Below are positions 22,501-32,610 of a DNA stretch of 64,000 nucleotides, piece after piece. Under the pieces are notes generated by a model that saw only the letters and a program-made list of their open reading frames with translations, was not told the origin of the DNA and did not search any database. This DNA is from Odobenus rosmarus divergens. Its lineage: Eukaryota > Chordata > Mammalia > Carnivora > Odobenidae. Made by a program: the position numbers and the translations under genes. Location: assembly GCF_000321225.1 (NCBI RefSeq), contig NW_004450480.1, positions 538,816 through 602,815 of the forward strand, read 5' to 3'. Numbering within the stretch: the first letter of the stretch is position 1; every line of letters starts with the position of its first letter.

Positions 22501-25500
22501 AAAGACATCAAAAAAAAGTTTGGATGGTACCCGTGTTTCTGAAAAAGGAACCGTTTGGCAAGGTGATGAATAAGATCGAAGTTGTCCAGTTATAGAAACA
22601 GCAAGATGCCAGATGATTCTTCAGACATATTTGTAATATGTTTTAAAATACAAACCATGTATGGACTTTGGGGGGAAAATGTCTTTGAAAACTGTGGGCC
22701 TCTAATAAGATGGACTGACCAGTTTGCTGGTCAATGTCAATCTTGGCCCCACCATTTTCTCACCTCCATGCCTCAGTTTCTTCATTTGAGAAATGAATAA
22801 TTAGTATCTACCTCATTGCATTATGAGGATTAAATGAAACAATTTAGATAAAATGCTAAGTACTCAACGTGTGACTTGACTCCTCCTCACCTTCCTCATC
22901 TTCACACCCGGCTGCTACCAGTGTTGACCTAGCCTCCCTCTCTTCTTCATATTCCAGGTTCCTGAGCCCCTTCAACATGATCCTTGGAGGCATTGTAGTG
23001 GTGCTCGTGTTCACAGGGTTCGTGTGGGCAGCCCACAACAAAGACATCCTCCGCCGGATGAAGAAGCAGTATCCCACGACATTTGTTATGGTGGTCATGT
23101 TGGCTAGCTACTTCCTCATATCCATGTTCGGGGGAGTCATGGTCTTTGTGTTTGGCATCACTTTTCCTTTGTTGCGTAAGTGAACCTCAGTCTTCTTTTC
23201 TTATGCCATAAAAAAAAAAAAAATCCATGTAGGAGCGATTGTTCATTGGAAATTTCCTAACCTGTTCTTTATGTGTGTCAACATGTCTGCAAAATCATCA
23301 GAATTTTCTGCCACAGCAGATCAAGGCCTGATGGTTCCCTAATTCCACAGATATATATTGAGTGGAATTATATGTAAGAGTGGAATATATATATTATATA
23401 GAAGAGTGTCTGCTCTGTACCAGACACTCTTCTGGGGATACAACAATGCACAAAAGAAATACAAATCCCAAGTCCCATGGCAAGAAATTTGCACAGCCTA
23501 CAACGGCCTCCAGGTTTGTTGAATATTTGAGTCTGTTCTCAATCTTTAAGTGCCATTCATACTGTCATGACACAGAATGAATGTATTTCATTTGGAAGTA
23601 AACTGTTTACTCTTTGCTTACTCAGTAGATCACGTTTAGTATCAAAGTGCCCTAAGTGTATAAGAATAATTGGCCCAGGGTGCCTGGGTGGCTCAGTTGG
23701 TTAAGCGACTGCCTTTGGCTCAGGTCATGATCCCGGAGTCCTGGGATCGAGTCCCACATCAGGCTCCCGGCTCAGCAGGGAGCCGGCTTCTCCCTCTGAC
23801 CCTCTCCCCCCTCATGCTTTTTCTCTCTCTCTCTCTCAAATAAATAAATAAAATCTTTAAAAAAAAAAAAAAGAATAATTGGCCCAGAATACAGTTACCA
23901 AGTATTCCGATTTTGGTGGAGAGAACTAGGTATTTTCTAAATTTTACATGCATTGTTTACTGAGATCCCAAACACTTGAAACCTGAAATAGAGAACAGAT
24001 ATAATTTCAGTCTCATCAGCAGAAATCTAATTAAAATTATATTATATTAAGTGACAGGAAGATCCCTTTAACTTTCAATAGCATTTCACATGTGCATTTA
24101 TTTCATTACATAAAATCAGTTGCTTGTTTGGGGTTATGTTAGATTAAGCCCAGAATATTTATGGATGAATCCCACACCTTATTGGACAAAATGTGTGTTT
24201 TTGTTTTTAAATATTTAAGTAAACTCTATACCCAATGTGGGGCTCGAACTCATGACCCTGAGATCAAGAGTCGCATGCTCTTCCAACTGAGCCAGCCAGG
24301 CGCCCCTTATTGGACAAAATATTTGAATTAGCAAACTCAGACTTTTTGAAATATTCCTGAAGTTTTCCTTATGTGCTAGAGGCTTAGTATTTCAAAGAGT
24401 CTGCTTTGACACACAGCTTGTTAACTTCAGTACCTTTCCACATCAGAGCCTGAGACAGACCAGTGTAATGACATAGATCATAGGTAGAAAGTCAAGGGTC
24501 CAGATTTCTATTCCTAGACCTGCTGAAAACCAGCCATGTGATCTGGACCAGGTATCCTATATGGGTTGCAGTTCACTCATCTATAAAATAAGGAAATTAG
24601 ACAGGATTCGTGACTCCTAGACCTTGATGATTGTCAAAATCATACAGGACACTTTTAAAAAATACGGATTGCCCAGCCAGATCCCTTAGAGATCTTGATT
24701 CTGTGAGTTGAGAGTGGTCCTCCCAAAACCTGTATTTTTAGAAAGCTCCTCAAGTGTTTCCAAAGGCCAGTCTAGATTGGGAGTCTCCAGATATAATGCA
24801 CATCAGTGTTTCTCAAAATGAGGGTCCAAGATTACATATATGAGAATCATCCAGAGTGAATATTGGCTTTTTACATCGTGGAGCTTTACCTCAGTCTTAC
24901 TGGTCTGAATTTTGGGTGGTGGAGACCTGGAATTTGCCTCTTTTTAACAGGCTCTCTAGGTGATTTATATGTGCACAGGAGTTTGAAAATCAGTGCTGTG
25001 CCTATTTAAAATACAGATTCTCAGGCCCATCCCTTTATGGTTCTGGTTCAGGAGGTCCAGGAGAGGGGCCAGGGAATGTTTCTTAGTAAACAGACATGAC
25101 TATAAGTGATGAAGCAAATTTGGGGAACCTTGAGGTACCTGAGATCTATAAAACCGTTAGTTCTTATCTGTACATCTATATCCAGCACTTTGGAAAACTG
25201 CCCCTCGGGAGGCACATCCTAGGTGGACTTCACTTGCATGCTTCCTGCAGGAAGATAATCTGTGAACTGAGCATGAGTTCCTTTCTGGAAAACTTTGTGT
25301 AAGTCGGTTTTTATGTAAATTGGAATCCTGTTGGTTCACTGAAGTTCAAGGCATTTAAGTAGCAGCAGAAAGTTAACAAATCAACAGGAGGGAGTGTGGT
25401 TGCAAGATTAGGGTCCTTCCTGCTGAATACGTTTTCCTTCACACACAAAGAAAACTTAATATGTGACTTTACGAAGAAGAGCTTTAGACCAAGTCCAAGG

Positions 25501-25822
25501 ATCCCTTTGAGGACTTGGATCAGTTAGAGAACCGGACTTGTCTTCAGTTAACTGAGGCGGTTTCCCCAAAGTGTGAAGACAGGGAGCTTAAGGTTGAGGC
25601 GGACAAAGAATAGTTGCTTCTGTGCTAACCAGGTTTCACTTCCCCACAGTGATGTTCATCCACGCGTCATTGAGACTCCGGAACCTCAAGAACAAACTGG
25701 AGAATAAAATGGAGGGAATAGGCTTGAAGAGGACACCGATGGGCATTGTCCTAGATGCCCTAGAACAGCAGGAAGAAAACGTCTCCAAAATCGCTGACTA
25801 TATCAGCAAAGTGAAGGAGTAA
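7170..25822 (+). CDS. ARL6IP5: ARL6IP5 (JWA / GTRAP3-18 / PRAF3), PRA1-family ER membrane protein
   Basis: Complete gene from three coding exons: 7170-7345, 22958-23175 and 25650-25822, joining to 188 residues, the usual mammalian length. It starts [19 protein letters not shown] and ends [11 protein letters not shown]6IP5 sits in the ER membrane, binds ARL6IP1, and restrains delivery of the glutamate transporter EAAC1 (SLC1A1). The PRA1 domain has four hydrophobic stretches, roughly residues 36-58, 60-83, 98-118 and 119-139, in two hairpins split by the charged loop [14 protein letters not shown]; the tail (140-188) is polar and lysine-rich. All splice sites are canonical: gtaagtgg (7346), attccag|g (22957), gtaagtga (23176), ccccacag|t (25649). 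Introns are 15.6 kb and 2.5 kb. The ATG has G at -3 and +4. Divergent from UBA3, convergent with LMOD3. Confidence 0.97.
9466..9645 (+). repeat. MIR element
   Basis: Old SINE with recognisable 'aacatttattgagtattgag', 'ctgaggctcagagagtgtaaatgacttgctcaaagtcaca' split features and an AT-rich middle. No target-site duplication, as usual for its age. Confidence 0.7.
9666..9884 (-). repeat. Can-SINE, reverse
   Basis: Poly-T and aagattttatttatttattt through 'gagccacctaggtgcccc'. Direct repeat aatgtgccatctt at 9653-9665 and 9885-9897. Confidence 0.92.
10580..10790 (+). repeat. MIR element
   Basis: MIR core features: 'gtgtaaccttggacttc', 'cctcatctataaatgag' and 'gcttctgtgaggatta'. Confidence 0.7.
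10890..11250 (+). repeat. L2-like 3' end
   Basis: Shows 'ccttcaagactcagctt', 'ctataaattccttgaggcc' and 'tgctcagttggtgaatg', in the order of the ancient L2 LINE 3' end. Confidence 0.55.
11515..11730. mobile_element. Ancient non-autonomous DNA transposon (hAT-like)
   Basis: Contains 'gtcctgtgtattgtagga', 'agcaacatccctg' and 'ccaaatgtcccctggggg', ending 'ggttgagaaccaca'. I recognise the pattern as a common mammalian DNA-transposon remnant; the exact family is uncertain. Confidence 0.55.
12508..12616 (-). repeat. Short old Can-SINE, reverse
   Basis: Poly-T, 'agtaatctctattcccagc' to 'gagccagccaggcgcccc'. Same short older subfamily as the copies at 5584 and 24193. Confidence 0.88.
12800..12950. 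mobile_element. MER5A-like remnant
   Basis: 'cagcatctttcaccctggg', 'ttggaaatgcagaatttcag', 'cagacctgctgaatcag' and 'taagaaacactgg'. A second fragment with 'ccaggtgattctgatata' lies at about 13030-13115. Confidence 0.7.
16518..16762 (-). repeat. Can-SINE, reverse, with (CTTT)n tail expansion
   Basis: A roughly 60-bp (CTTT)n microsatellite (16523-16577) precedes the SINE body, which ends 'gccacccaggtgccc'. The microsatellite probably grew from the SINE tail. 'ccttttttctttcttt' here and 'cccttttctttcttt' at 16886 may be the duplication flanking the whole composite. Confidence 0.88.
16763..16888 (-). repeat. Can-SINE fragment, tRNA head missing
   Basis: Begins with poly-T directly abutting the previous SINE and stops at 'gagcagggagccc', so the tRNA-related half is absent. 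Either 5' truncated at insertion or broken during a nested event. Confidence 0.85.
18615..18700. repeat. Polypyrimidine tract
   Basis: About 85 bp of almost pure C/T on the plus strand (ctctctctccctc, ccttcccccttccctct and similar). Confidence 0.85.
19842..20050 (-). repeat. Can-SINE, reverse, full length
   Basis: Target-site duplication cccagataaaatttta at 19826-19841 and 20051-20066, perfect over 16 bp. Body ends 'gagccacccaggcgcc'. Confidence 0.95.
22001..22655 (+). pseudogene. RPL9P: RPL9 processed pseudogene
   Basis: Intronless copy of the mRNA for ribosomal protein L9. ATG at 22026 ([16 protein letters not shown]...), the parental stop equivalent TAA at 22571-22573, plus 5'UTR-like sequence (ctctttgctgcatttgctg) and 3'UTR-like sequence (agatgccagatgattctt). 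The interval is about 30 nt shorter than the normal coding length; the loss lies around 22110-22125, shifts the frame and gives TGA at 22170-22172. Further shifts follow, although fragments such as [21 protein letters not shown] remain clear. No functional protein is expected. It is in the sense direction of ARL6IP5 intron 1, about 300 bp before exon 2. No clear target-site duplication was found. Confidence 0.9.
22690..22860 (+). repeat. MIR element
   Basis: 'cctcagtttcttcatttgag', 'attatgaggattaaatgaa' and 'aaaatgctaagtactc' are standard MIR features. It lies immediately before ARL6IP5 exon 2. Confidence 0.7.
22958..23175 (+). CDS. ARL6IP5: ARL6IP5 coding exon 2
   Basis: 218 bases between attccag and gtaagtgaac. 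Begins with G completing Gly59, then [11 protein letters not shown], and encodes the second and third hydrophobic stretches, the basic loop and much of the fourth; ends with C of a leucine codon after FGITFPLL. Confidence 0.97.
23679..23870 (+). repeat. Young Can-SINE, full length
   Basis: Perfect 17-bp target-site duplication aagaataattggcccag at 23662-23678 and 23871-23887, with an uninterrupted A tail; a recent insertion. Confidence 0.96.
24193..24306 (-). repeat. Short old Can-SINE, reverse
   Basis: 'gtaaactctatacccaatg' to 'gagccagccaggcgcccc'. Target-site duplication ttattggacaaaat at 24179-24192 and 24307-24320. Confidence 0.92.
24800..25000. mobile_element. hAT/MER5-like remnant
   Basis: Opens 'cagtgtttctcaaaatgagg' and closes 'tttgaaaatcagtgctg', with 'gagaatcatccagag' inside. 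Confidence 0.55.
25650..25822 (+). CDS. ARL6IP5: ARL6IP5 coding exon 3
   Basis: Acceptor tccccacag, then TG completing leucine, then [15 protein letters not shown] to KVKE and TAA at 25820-25822. Encodes the end of the membrane domain and the cytosolic tail. Confidence 0.97.
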
Positions 25823-27265
25823 ATACCGCTGACCTGCTGATAGGGCTGTGGCGGACATCAAGTTGCAGTTTGCCCTTATCCAGACCTACTTCCCGTTTGT
25901 GTTCTCGAACTAGGAGGCGCCTGTACCATCCACCTATCTGGGGCAGCATGCATGTATAGGCCCAACTGTTAACATCTCTGAGGTTCCAGAGAGAAGCCCT
26001 CAGAACCTGCAAGAAAATTGCCCTCCTATTATGCCTGAAGTTTCCAGTGTGTTTATGCAAACAGATAGGAAATGGATCACACTTATTTCTGTAGAGAAAT
26101 AAAAGAAAAAGAATTTTGCATTGTAGAGCAACAGTACGGTTAGCTTGTGGGGAAAAAACTAATTGTAAAGTATCAAGGCAATATAAATAAATGAAAAAAA
26201 AAAACAAACCCAACTGTTAAAGTAGATGTCACGCGTTAGCCTGTTTTGATCCTGCTCCCACCCCCCCACCCCAGCATCCTCCTCCAAAAATATTCCCTGG
26301 GACTATAATATGTGAGTCTAAACTAGTTTAGCTTTTAATTACTTTTCTTTTAAAATCAAAGATGATCTGTATCACTCTGCCGCCTGTTTGACATGCAGTG
26401 GAAACTGGATAAACCAGTTGTTTTTATTTTGTTTACAAATATAAAGAGAGCTGTTTAGGAGAATATTTTGTCAAATTTTTGTAAATTTTTGAAATGCTAG
26501 TAATGCCTTTTCACTAGCAGGTATTTTGTTGCAACCTAAATGTCACCTTCTTTAAGGTTATAGCTACATAACCTATATTATTCTTGACAGTCTTGTCAAA
26601 AAAAGCAAGTTTGTTGTTTTGACAAAAAGGTGTCCAAGATAATGTTTCCTACATTTTTTTCACTGTTTAGTTTTTAACTGGAACGTTTGGAAAGAAGGAA
26701 ATCAATGTACATTGTTTTGATTTCTTCGGGGCACAAAGAGAACAATAATTGTTGGTCTTTTGAAATCTGAAAGGCATCTATAGATGACCAAGCAAAAAGA
26801 CTTATGAAAATGGGAGTCATCAGTGGCTTCTGCACTTCATAAAAATTTTAGATAGCAATGGTTACAACTGTATGTTTTTACAGATAAGGCATTAGAATCA
26901 AGATAGCATGAGTGTGTATATCCTGTTACTTTCTTCCTTTTATTTCTCCCGTATTTAGAAATAGATGATACAAGATGTTTTGCTTGCCAACTGAGTGATT
27001 TCATAGATGAATAGAAAACGTTTGGGTTTCCCTAACACTGAATTATGAAGACAACTGGAGCAGTACTTCCTGAAAAGACTCTCTGTACGTCCTAAAATAA
27101 GAAGCAACAGCATATGTTCCTCCTGCTTTGTCTTGCATTTTAATTTCTCAGCCAACCTGCAGCCTTCCTTTCTAGTACAGCGACAGCACTGTGACTTCAT
27201 AGACATGGTGTAGAGTTTGTACCGTTACCCAAATATGGAGAATAAAATTTATCAAAGATTTTTAT
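25823..27265 (+). other. ARL6IP5: ARL6IP5 3'UTR (proposed extent)
   Basis: Sequence after the stop codon is almost free of recent repeats. AATAAA occurs early at 26098-26103 and again at 27241-27246, the latter followed by a T/GT-rich stretch, making it the better candidate for the main poly(A) site and giving a 3'UTR of about 1.4 kb. A short isoform ending near 26120 is possible. Confidence 0.6.
27241..27246 (+). terminator. ARL6IP5: Poly(A) signal, probable ARL6IP5 distal site
   Basis: AATAAA followed within 30 bases by 'tttttattggtgag' and then 'tttgtt', resembling a downstream GU/U-rich element. Fifteen bases further on TTTATT (27261-27266) gives AATAAA on the other strand. Confidence 0.55.
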
Positions 27266-27381
27266 TGGTGAGACTTTGTTTAATGCACATCTGTTGTGAA
27301 ATCTCTGGGATACTTGGTGCCAGCCCTCTAAATGATGAGGACGTGCTGTACGGCAAAAACCACTCAGATCGTGTCTCAGAT

Positions 27382-27870
27382 CAGTAGTCTCTCCCCGCCC
27401 CCCAGCCCCCCATCCGTGCTTTTGCTTTCCATGGTTTCAGTGACCTGCAGTCAGCCTCTGTCCAGAAGCAGATGATTGTCCTTCTGACACATCCTCAGGA
27501 GATCAACGGTAGATAAATACTACGTCACAATGCCTACTCCATTCCTCTCACTTCATCTCCACAGGAGACATTTTCTCATCTCAAATCATCACAGAAGAAG
27601 GGTAAGTACGTTCAATAAGATAATTTTGAGAGACTGCATTCACATAACTTTTATTGCAGCATATTATTATTATTATTGTTCTAGTTTATTATCAGTTTTT
27701 GTTGTTAATCTCTGTGCCTGATTTATAAATTAAACTTTGTTGTAGGTGTGTACAGGAAAAAAACAGTGTATATATAGGGGGTGCAGTACTATCTGTGGTT
27801 TCAGGCATCCACTGGGGTTCTTGGAACATATCCCCACTGGATAAGGGGTTGGGGGGAGACTATGGTACTG
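27382..27870 (+). mobile_element. Tigger-type (mariner/Tc1) DNA transposon remnant
   Basis: Imperfect terminal inverted repeats, cagtagtctctcccc at the left and ggggagactatggtactg at the right, with interior features I associate with the Tigger/MER2 group: 'ccatggtttcagtgacctgc', 'ctacgtcacaatgcctac', 'ggtttcaggcatccactgg'. Non-coding. It lies between the convergent 3' ends of ARL6IP5 and LMOD3. Confidence 0.75.
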
Positions 27871-27889
27871 TTTAATAATACTTTAATAC

Positions 27890-28846
27890 TTTATTAATTG
27901 CCAGCCAGAATAAAATTGAATCCCAACGGGATCCTTTTTTAAACCTGACATATTTGAGCCCTTTCCATTTTCTACACGAATTCTGTAGACGGAGTGCAAT
28001 CTATTTGGAAAAAGTGACAACTTAAATAAAAAATATACTCATTATAATTACTAATGGTTGGTGGTCAATTCTGGAAGGAAAATAATATAAAAATGTAGCA
28101 TGTAAGAGCTGTAAATTATTGCATTTTAAAAAACAAGTTAAAGGGCGCCTGGCTGGCTTGGTCAGTGGAGTGTGCGACTCCTCCTTGATCACAGGGTTGA
28201 GTTCACTCTGGGTTCTCCATGTCCTATGCCTCCTTGCTCTGCTCCTCACAGATATGTTCTGCTTCCGAAGTACGACGCGCCAGGGGAATGTCCAAGAGAG
28301 CAAACTAAACAGGGTTGGAAACTGAAAATCCCACCTGCTTCTCCAGAGAAGAGCTAACGAACAGTTCCTCCATTTCAGAGCATCGGCATTGAGCATGGAG
28401 CTCAATTCACCCCTCACATTTCCACAGAGTGAAACACGATCAGTGCCACGAATTACAGTAGGAGATGGAGGAAGAAATATTTAACACTTCTATAGTATTT
28501 ATTGTTATTTACCAGAAGAAAGCAAGAGGAAAACAAATGTTTATGGGGAAAAACTTTTTTCGTTTCTTAAACTGCTGTTGCTGGAAGTACGACTAAATTT
28601 TACCTAAGTCACTCAAATGGATTGGAAGTAGAAAATGTTGTCCCAGAATAGTAATTTTTTATCTCCTTCCCCCTTCCTTGTCAGCCCCTCATTTTGCCTC
28701 TGCCTTTACAAAATCCTCCTGTCAGACGCCTGCCTTGTTCCCAGTTCCACCACCTGGCTCCAGAAGTATGCTGCTGAGACGGTCTCCAAGCTCTGACCCA
28801 AATCATTGTCTCAATTCCTTGTTCTTCTAAAGTATTCTGTTGCCAC
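27890..28846 (-). other. LMOD3: LMOD3 3'UTR (proposed extent)
   Basis: Sequence downstream of the LMOD3 stop on the minus strand. AATAAA on this strand occurs at 28503-28498 (proximal) and 27895-27890 (just outside the Tigger element). Which one is used cannot be told from the sequence. Confidence 0.4.
28143..28220 (+). repeat. Partial old Can-SINE
   Basis: 'gggcgcctggctggcttgg' followed by 'gatcacagggttgagttcac', then decay. May lie inside the LMOD3 3'UTR in antisense direction. Confidence 0.7.
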
Positions 28847-28873
28847 TTACGCCAGTTCTTTTGGCAGTTGCAC
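28847..28873 (-). CDS. LMOD3: LMOD3 coding exon 3 (last eight codons)
   Basis: Acceptor tccacag at 28880-28874, then GTG CAA CTG CCA AAA GAA CTG GCG TAA, giving VQLPKELA and stop. This matches the conserved leiomodin-3 C-terminus and restores the LKPV motif of WH2 across the junction. It is 7.8 kb from exon 2. Confidence 0.93.
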   Translation of the reverse strand: MQLPKELA

Positions 28874-31800
28874 CTGTGGATTGAGGTAGTTGAAGAAAAG
28901 GGGAAAAAATTAATCCTGGAAATTCAAGAGTTTGGCAGCAAAAACAACAAAATTACATGCGTCAGAAGTTGCAGAATGGATGAGAAATTTGGGCCAGAGA
29001 GCCTCCCAAAGCATAATAGAACAACAGTAACAACTACGTCCACCACTCCTGGGGCATTTAGTGATGCCAGGGACTGATCTAAGGGCTTAAGCACATGGTA
29101 AAGCATATCATAAAAACAAAAGGGCAGATGCTGGAGTCTGCCCGGTTCAAATCCTGGTACCAGTATTCCTAGCTGTGTGGGGCTGGGCATCAATTTTCTC
29201 GCTGTAAAATGACAGTAACAGTATGTGTCTAATGGACAAGGCTACTTTAAGGATTACGTGATATAGAACAAGTTAGTAAGCAACGCCACACTTCGAAAAC
29301 ATCTCATTTTATCCTACAATAGTCTTGTGAAGAGGGGACAGGCTCGGAGAGAAGATTAGTTAGGGTCAGAGCAGGATTTGAACTCAGATCTGCCTGATTT
29401 CAGGACCCAAGCCTTAACCACAAAAAAAAAACAAAAAAACCCACCACAAGAGTATAAAATATATGTTCTTTTATAAACTGGTCTTTCCTATTTGAAGCAC
29501 ATTCCTAATTTGAAACTCACTTAAATTTAAAAAACAAAATATTTGGAGAAGCCCCAAGGGCAAAAAAAGTTACCAAAGAGTAGCCTGACTGCCAATTAAC
29601 TTTCAGGTTTATTTCAAAGGGACAACTTAAAGATAAGGCAAGTTCTTAAACAGTTGCAAGTGGTGTCACATCTTAGGAGAGTGACTTATCATCATGCAGG
29701 GACCTTCCAGAGGACACTGAAGAAGTACAGAGGACACTCAGAGTTTGTATAATAATGACTAAGATGACTGCACCTTTACAGGGCTCAACCATGGAGAACA
29801 CAAAACAGTGAAGAACACCAGTGAGCCAAAAATACAATGCCAGGTAGTTAAAATAACTACAACGCTGCAGCAAATAATTAAAACAGTGTGTTCTTTGTAT
29901 TGTTGAATGGAAAAAAAAAAAGCATTTTTATATAATGCTATTCCACATACATGTTTATATGCAGGGGAGGGATCCAAATTAATAAAAATATTTTAAAAAG
30001 CAAAATGTGGCACTGACCCAACATAGTAAAGCCAGACACACATTGACATATTTAAAATATGACCAAGCTGGCAATTCAGATCCCTGTGAACAAGAATGAA
30101 TCATGGTTAGCTATCATTGGTCAGCTATTTGGAAAAGAAATAACAAAGTGGGCTTCTTGCTCCCTACTTCTAAAATTTAACTCCCTAATTCATCTGTAGT
30201 ATGGAATGTTTTCTTAAAAACCAAAAACTATAAAAGCAGCAATAAAAGATGGGCAAATATTTTAGTAAGTTTCAAAAGAAACTGCCATTTCTAAGCAGAA
30301 CACAAAAGACAGAAATCAGAAAGGAAAAGAGAGCTAGCCTTGATGTTCTAAATATATAAAACTTACAAACACATGAGAATCAGCTTACAGTACTGTCAGG
30401 GGCCCTGTTCCCCCTTCACTGGTTGGTTAAAATTAGTTTAAGAGAAGTGTGTGTGGATAGCATCAAACAGGGCACCCACGTGTATACACTCACAGAGACT
30501 GGGGCAGGAAGAGAAGATCCATCTCAGCAGGGGCTATTTCATTTGGTGTATCAAGTTGAATTCCTGCTCTCAGTCAACGCCTCAGTGGGTGTCCAGGAAG
30601 AGATAAGGAAGGCCTACTCTGAGGAATTCCAAATTGACTAGGAGACCCACACTATACCCATTAGGGTGCTCAACCTGAAGCAGAATGAGGGAGATGCTTT
30701 AAGAGAGGTAGAGATGAAGGGTCATGGAACTATAAAGGGAGCATATTCACTACTGATGATTTGTTTGGTTTCTTTTGCTGTAAGAAGTCCTATTTGAGCC
30801 AAGCCTGTTTGGATAGCTTTCAACAGATAGAAATAGAATTAAAGGTCATTTGAGCAGAGGGCATGGAGGCAAGAAAAGAAGACCCTTCAGGGGAAGTATC
30901 AGGAGATGTGGTTTGCCCTGGGTGTCACACAGTTGTGGTTTTGTCAGTGTGGTGTCCACATAAGCAGCATCAGCATCACCAAGGACCTGGAGAGAAATGG
31001 AAATTCTCAGGCACCATCCAAAATCTAATGAATCAGGAACTCTAAAGATGGGCTCAGGAATCTGTACTCAGCCTTCCAGCTGATTCTGATGCATGCTAAA
31101 ATTTAAGAATCACTATCACAGACTTCAGAAACGTTATACACTATAAACTCTTTTTCCCACTAGGTATTAGGAAAAGGCAGTTCCTACGCTGTGCAATTCT
31201 GGTCAACATATGCTCTTTCAAGAGGAGTTTGAAATGTTACATAGCTCTTTCCCATGGGGATTTCTTTTATAAGGAGCTAATGGGACACATAAAATAAGGA
31301 ACAAAAAAATGGGGGGGGGAAAGTCGTTGAAGACAACTCTGGGGCTTTAGACCCGAATGTGTGAGAGAAGGGAAAGAACAATGAACACAGGGAACCAGAA
31401 ACACAAGTAGACCTCAACTCAAGAGGTTGTCTGGGGAAAGACTGAACGAAAGAGCTAAGAAAACCCCAGTGATCTAAGCGGAAAGAGAGATCCGGGGGGG
31501 TGTCCTAGATTATGTGACAACTGAAACAAAGGGCAAAGATAAAATGGGAAAGAGGAGGAAATTGCAAAAGTATAGAATCCAGAAATCCTCAAGGGAAAGA
31601 AGATCTTGTTAATGAGGCAAAGACATGGCCAGAGATGGAAATGAAGACTCAAGATTCTGTAACGCCCCATTTTGTAATCATAACAACTGCTGATACGTCA
31701 TGGAGTCTTTTGGCCAACTAAGGCTGCTTTTGATATTCTTAAACTAAAGTCTTTCCAAAGGCGACATTTAGCTGTGTTTTCAGGCAACTGAGCATAAGCA

Positions 31801-32565
31801 ATCCAGATATACATAGGTGAGCCCAAAGTGAAATTGAGTGAATGTTAAACTCCCTTTTTTGATCGGCACTAAAGCTTGCAGGTGATATAAATGCATTTGG
31901 CCTCAGTGAATGAAATGATTGTTGCAGATGGGATCTTATTTCAGGGAGAAGTACAAAGACCCATCTAGGATGGTAGGCAGTGAATGGCCCACAAAATTTT
32001 TCAGGATGAAAGGAAATCACACATTTGCCAGGGAGGGATAATCCTGTACAAGTCTCATGTCTTTGTTTCGGGCTGGTATCATATTGACTCCGATATTAAC
32101 TTATTGGGAAATGAATTTGTGATTACCTAATGATTTCACCTTGTTAAACAAGACAGAGAGTTTAAAAACACACCTAAAAACAAGAAAAAAACAGATTGAA
32201 AAAATTCTACAGGAGCCAAGTAAGTAATGCAAATGAGGGAAACAGGCCAGGTGTTAGGCAGTAGGGCATGGTGGAGACTGAGAGAAACTGGAGAGTCCAT
32301 CACCTATCTCAAGGGAGAAGCCAAATGCCAGATCCAGCTGACTCATGCCATGCAAATGCAAGCCCACTGTGGCCAGCTCTGATGTTTCAAGTGGTGCCAG
32401 ATATCTAAATGTTATTATGTGATATTTTAAATTTTGTACAATATCCAAGCCAAACACTCCAGGCCTGCAGATGTGGCTGATAGTCTGCCAGTTCTCCATA
32501 CCTGGCCCACAGAATACATCTCTCTTAAATTGGTTAAATGGGCAGCTTCCTGGAGGAGGTAGTAT

Positions 32566-32610
<45 letters not shown>

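Larger units (their letters stand above)
7346..22957 (+). other. ARL6IP5: ARL6IP5 intron 1
   Basis: 15.6-kb intron. Contents by position: GC-rich start (to about 7600), MIR (9466-9645), Can-SINE (9666), MIR (10580-10790), L2-like 3' end (10890-11250), hAT-like element (11515-11730), Can-SINE (12508), MER5A-like pieces (12800-13115), composite Can-SINE with (CTTT)n (16518-16888), polypyrimidine tract (18615-18700), Can-SINE (19842) and the RPL9 pseudogene (22001). Other stretches show no recognisable element or gene. Confidence 0.8.
23176..25649 (+). other. ARL6IP5: ARL6IP5 intron 2
   Basis: 2.5-kb intron holding an L2-like fragment (about 23350-23470), Can-SINEs at 23679 and 24193, MIR-like sequence (24480-24620) and a hAT/MER5-like element (about 24800-25000). 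The rest shows no recognisable element. Confidence 0.8.
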
